Shown: in pieces, positions 60,716 through 64,000 of the stretch
Numbering within the stretch: position 1 is the stretch's first letter
Layout: every line of letters begins with the position of its first letter
Assembly (NCBI GenBank): GCA_003999685.1
Contig: CP021226.1
Span: forward strand, 1,054,001-1,118,000
Length of the DNA: 64,000 bases
Direction of reading: 5' to 3'
Source: Taiwanofungus camphoratus
Lineage: Eukaryota > Basidiomycota > Agaricomycetes > Polyporales > Taiwanofungaceae
Made by a program: the position numbers and the translations under genes
The notes under the pieces: generated by a model
What the model saw: the letters and a program-made list of their open reading frames with translations, nothing else
The model's database searches: none
Told to the model about the DNA's origin: nothing

Positions 60716-63700
60716 ATGCTCTCTGTCACGAACCACGATTCCATGGCCGCTACAGACTATCAGGACGACGGAAGACCCGCCAAGCGACCTCGACAGGACA
60801 ATGAGCACGACGACGGTCTTCGTACCTACAGCCTCGCGACACCAGGTCCTTCGGCTCTGAACTCGGAAGCAGATCATTCCGGCGACGGTGCCGCAAAGAA
60901 GAACAAGAAACGACCATTGTCGTGCGGGGAATGCAGACGGTAAGTACATATTCTATGTGGCGATCAAATTCAGATGCTTAGTTGTCTTTTGGGGCGGAAA
61001 GACTGAAGCTCAAGGTACGTCAGACAAGGTGTGCTGAGCCATAGGGGCAGATATAACCTCCACGTTGCGGTTCAGTGCGATCGCGTGTTTCCATGTCAAT
61101 CTTGCTGCAAACGTGGATGCGCTGAGATATGCCCAGAAGGTGCCCTGACCGGTGGCAAGGGCAGCAGGTGGGTATTTCTCTCTGAAAGGGAGGCGATACT
61201 CATGTTACACATAAATCCTCCAGGTTCATTCTAGCAAATACGGAGCAATTACACGAGAAAATAAAAGCAATGAGTGAACGTATCCGTCAGCTCGAGGACG
61301 CCTTGCAGGTGTTACACACACAGCACTCGACGGAGCCTCATCCATTGCTCCGTCAAGAGTTGTTGCTCATCAAGCGGTCACCTGAATTATTTGGTGTGGA
61401 CCGGAATGGGATGCCTTCGAGCACCAATTCTGATAACAATCGTCGAGACGAGGACGACCGTCCGAGCCTCGCATCGTCATCATCCCCAAAGGATGCAACG
61501 GACGAAGTGGGTCAAGCACATTTCATGTGATTTGCCGTTGATTTATTGTTCATTCAAGTGCACGTCCTCTTCGTACATGAGTGGCATACACGTACAGACA
61601 GGTATTCCTGAGGATATTTTCCGACTTAGTCGTGCCTTCCCAGTCCCAGTATCTGCCAATGTTGACCTTAATCCGCACTTGCGTCAACGTCTTCGTGATA
61701 TGCTTCCTCCTCGATCAGAGGGCCAACGGATATGTGAACAAGCGCAGCGCAATGCTTTTTGGCAGTAAGTCCAGATCGATTTTTTAGTCGCTACGCTAGA
61801 TCAAATGCCTCCGCCTTGCAGCTATAGCCCGGATACCAGCGAATCTTTCATTCCCAATCTCGTCCATAGTGTCTATACAACTTCACTTTCAGGTCTTCTC
61901 CCACATCGTCTCAGCTTGTTCTTCATGATGCTCACTATCGGGACTGCCGTCGACTGCAATCCGCCCCAAACCCAGCTGACGGCTGACCGATATCACAATC
62001 TCGCACGCGCAGCTCTCTGTGAAACTGCTGTCATTGACGATCCTAGCTTTGATACCGTCAATACACTGGTAAGTTCCAGTCTCCTATTATTATGTGTACG
62101 CTGTTTGCCTCACGACTTAGACAGTTTTATATGGTATGGTATCTCCTGATGTTCTCGAATCATAGGAGAGCAGTTGAGCAGGCGTGGGGTATCATGGTAT
62201 GGTTTTCGCAGTATTTTCCTTCACGAAGGAAATTCTTAATAGTTTCTCAGGGTATCCTGTCAAGACTAGCGCAAAGTGTGAGTACTGATTTGTTGACCTC
62301 GATCGTATTGCTTATTCCATAATTATTTCCACAGCTAGGTCTCCGTGAGTCATAAATGTGTTGGTCGTCTGTTGTTATCCGTCTAATAGTTCCTCCTCCA
62401 GATCGTGATGGGGTCCGGCTGAAAATGATACCTGAGGAGCTTGAGAAACGGAAGGCCTTACTGTGGAACATGATGAATGTCGATGTGCGTCTGGTAAGTG
62501 ATTTGTTCTCCGTTCCTTGCTTGAGCATCGGCTAGCGGACCGCTGAATTGTTTGCAGGCGACCATGCTTCGACGGCCGCCGTCCATGTGCATTAGACATG
62601 TGGACGCCAAACGCCCTGCCTACAATTCATTGGATGACTCGCCCTTCACAAGCGCTGGCTCAACGTGTACGTTGTGTGTCCGTCGCATGACTGGCGCGCG
62701 TTGAGGATCGTTCTCTAATTGCAGACCACGAATGGAGGGATATATTCCTTTCGCAGTGCATGATCCCTGTGCTAGACGCGATCGTCTCCCCTGTTCCGCC
62801 ATCCTATTCCGATGTCCTCGGCCTTGACGCAAAAATCAGAGACTTTGAGATCCCACCGATCTTACGTTTGGCCGAGAATGGCGGGCTGGCGCCCAGGCAT
62901 CCCATTGGCCTGCAACAATCGTTGACGTTATCCACGCGAGAGATCGGTTGGTATACTGACACCCTTATTCGCGACCTGGTCTAATTCTGGATATAGCTAT
63001 CCTCAACTTGCATAGATGTCACTTCTCGCAGGCTCTCAGCGTCCCGGAGGAGTTCAACATGAAACACAAATATGCGCCTTCCGTCATGGCTGTGTATATT
63101 AGTGCACGCACTTTGATTTGGTCAGTCCTTACGACACATCGCTGGGAGCCAGACCTGGTCCTTCGCCTGTCTGTGGTCTGGTCCAATTGCGTATCCGCCG
63201 CGGTGAGCTCCTGGCTGTGCAAATGCACGAATTCCACATGTGATTCTTATTGAATGCACTAGGTTGCGCTTAGTCTGCTCGTGACGTGTGCCCCAAATTG
63301 CACGCTTTCGTCGCATGCACTGGGAGAACTGGACAAGGTGAAGAACCTGTTTTCAGAAGTGAGAGGTTGTTCTCCGACAGTCGCCAAAGCAGTTGTAAGA
63401 ATTTTCGATCACATCTCTTATAACTTATGAAAGATCCTCGCTTTATAGCCCGTCCTTGACATCTTGATCGCCAAAGCCCTGTCCGCATATGCAAACAGGC
63501 ACAAGGGACCACACTACAGTGGCGAAGAAGGCGAAGTCTGCAAGTTTGCGCGGCGGATTGGACTGCTCGTGCCTACAGATGGCGCACAGATGGAAGTAGA
63601 CACAGATCCATTTGAGCATGCCCACCCATCGCTCAGAAGGTATCTCGAACAGTACAACTCCGAAGTGGCTATGGTGCACGATCCTCTCCTATATAGCTCA

Positions 63701-63874
63701 CACCCATCGCCTTCTGGTATCGGTATGTCACGATCGTATAGCACATCAGCGGAACGCACGGGGCACAGAGGGGATCCATCGCATAGCAGCGACGCCTGGA
63801 CACCCCAGACCAACTATAACATAGGATGGTTGACCTCGGAGTTCTCTGACAGCACTTGGATGACATGGTTCTAG
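60716..63874 (+). CDS. Zn(II)2Cys6 transcription factor with fungal-specific TF domain
   Basis: Nuclear DNA-binding regulator; target pathway unknown. The zinc cluster begins CGECRRLKLKCDRVFPCQSC and continues CKRGCAEICPEG, matching Cx2Cx6Cx5Cx2Cx8C. It is encoded across three exons: 60716-60939, a 13-nt microexon at 61002-61014 and the exon from 61076 to 61167. A linker with IKAMSERIRQLEDALQVL is a short coiled coil for dimerisation, as is usual in this class. The rest fits the fungal-specific TF middle-homology domain, with GLLPHRLSLFFMMLTIGTAV and RYHNLARAALCETAVIDDPS. It ends with a Ser-rich tail at 63874. Two ATGs (60716 and 60743) are in frame; I keep the first. I could not resolve every exon between 61550 and 63400. 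Family members I recall in Agaricomycetes share this exon layout. Confidence 0.85.
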
Positions 63875-64000
63875 TGGTGGATGAAGCTATTGCTTGAATT
63901 ATTTGGACTTTGTACTGTAATAACCCGCTTTGTCTCCACTTATATTATGTACTCAGACAACATCTCGCTTGTATATCCTGTTGGTTGATGCAGTACTTCT

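Overview
The window is a 64-kb stretch of a filamentous fungal chromosome, most likely from an Agaricomycete (Basidiomycota). The genes carry many short spliceosomal introns (about 50-70 nt). Several predicted proteins belong to families I know mainly from mushroom-forming fungi: a DUF6534 seven-helix membrane protein, a large F-box protein with a conserved C-terminal region, a BTB/POZ family member, and a Zn2Cys6 regulator with the CGECRRLKLKC core. The order is eukaryotic housekeeping genes on alternating strands. I see no operons, plasmid, phage or CRISPR features, and no intact transposon.

Layout. 0.6-2.9 kb: DUF6534 membrane protein. 3.3-16.0 kb: ERG26 (sterol C-4 demethylation), a Borealin/Nbl1 chromosomal passenger protein, POP1 (RNase P/MRP), a small orphan protein with a mitochondrial-type N-terminus and a coiled coil, CDC123 (eIF2 assembly), a G-patch protein, and a von Willebrand A protein. 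16.4-25.6 kb: Miro/GEM1, an F-box protein and an SH3-RasGEF. 25.6-28.0 kb: a spacer with no recognisable gene. 28.0-36.7 kb: a transcription-type cyclin, PIG-U (GPI transamidase), an M3 oligopeptidase (saccharolysin/thimet type) and a cytosine-deaminase-like amidohydrolase. 37.2-44.1 kb: a large basidiomycete F-box protein, NDUFAF6 and SDHAF1 (divergent complex I and complex II assembly factors), and mitochondrial ribosomal protein uL29m. 44.1-50.7 kb: a gene-poor island with short repeats and a damaged BTB gene. 50.7-58.7 kb: NSE2 SUMO ligase, mitochondrial ribosomal protein uS12m, a Spo71-like PH protein and an alternative oxidase. 59.6-63.9 kb: a second small orphan protein, probably mitochondrial, and a Zn2Cys6 transcription factor.

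Genes often sit head to head with starts 50-400 bp apart, so shared bidirectional promoters are likely. Mitochondrial functions are numerous: Miro, NDUFAF6, SDHAF1, uL29m, uS12m, AOX, two orphans, and possibly the M3 peptidase. Outside the NDUFAF6-SDHAF1-uL29m block they are not contiguous, so I read this as proximity rather than a proven functional cluster. Products were identified from conserved motifs recalled from family knowledge. Exon joins were read by eye from GT/AG (once GC/AG) sites and reading frame. No database search was possible. The strongest novelty candidates are the amidohydrolase with altered active-site positions, the two orphan mitochondrial-type proteins, and the complex I/II assembly-factor divergent pair.
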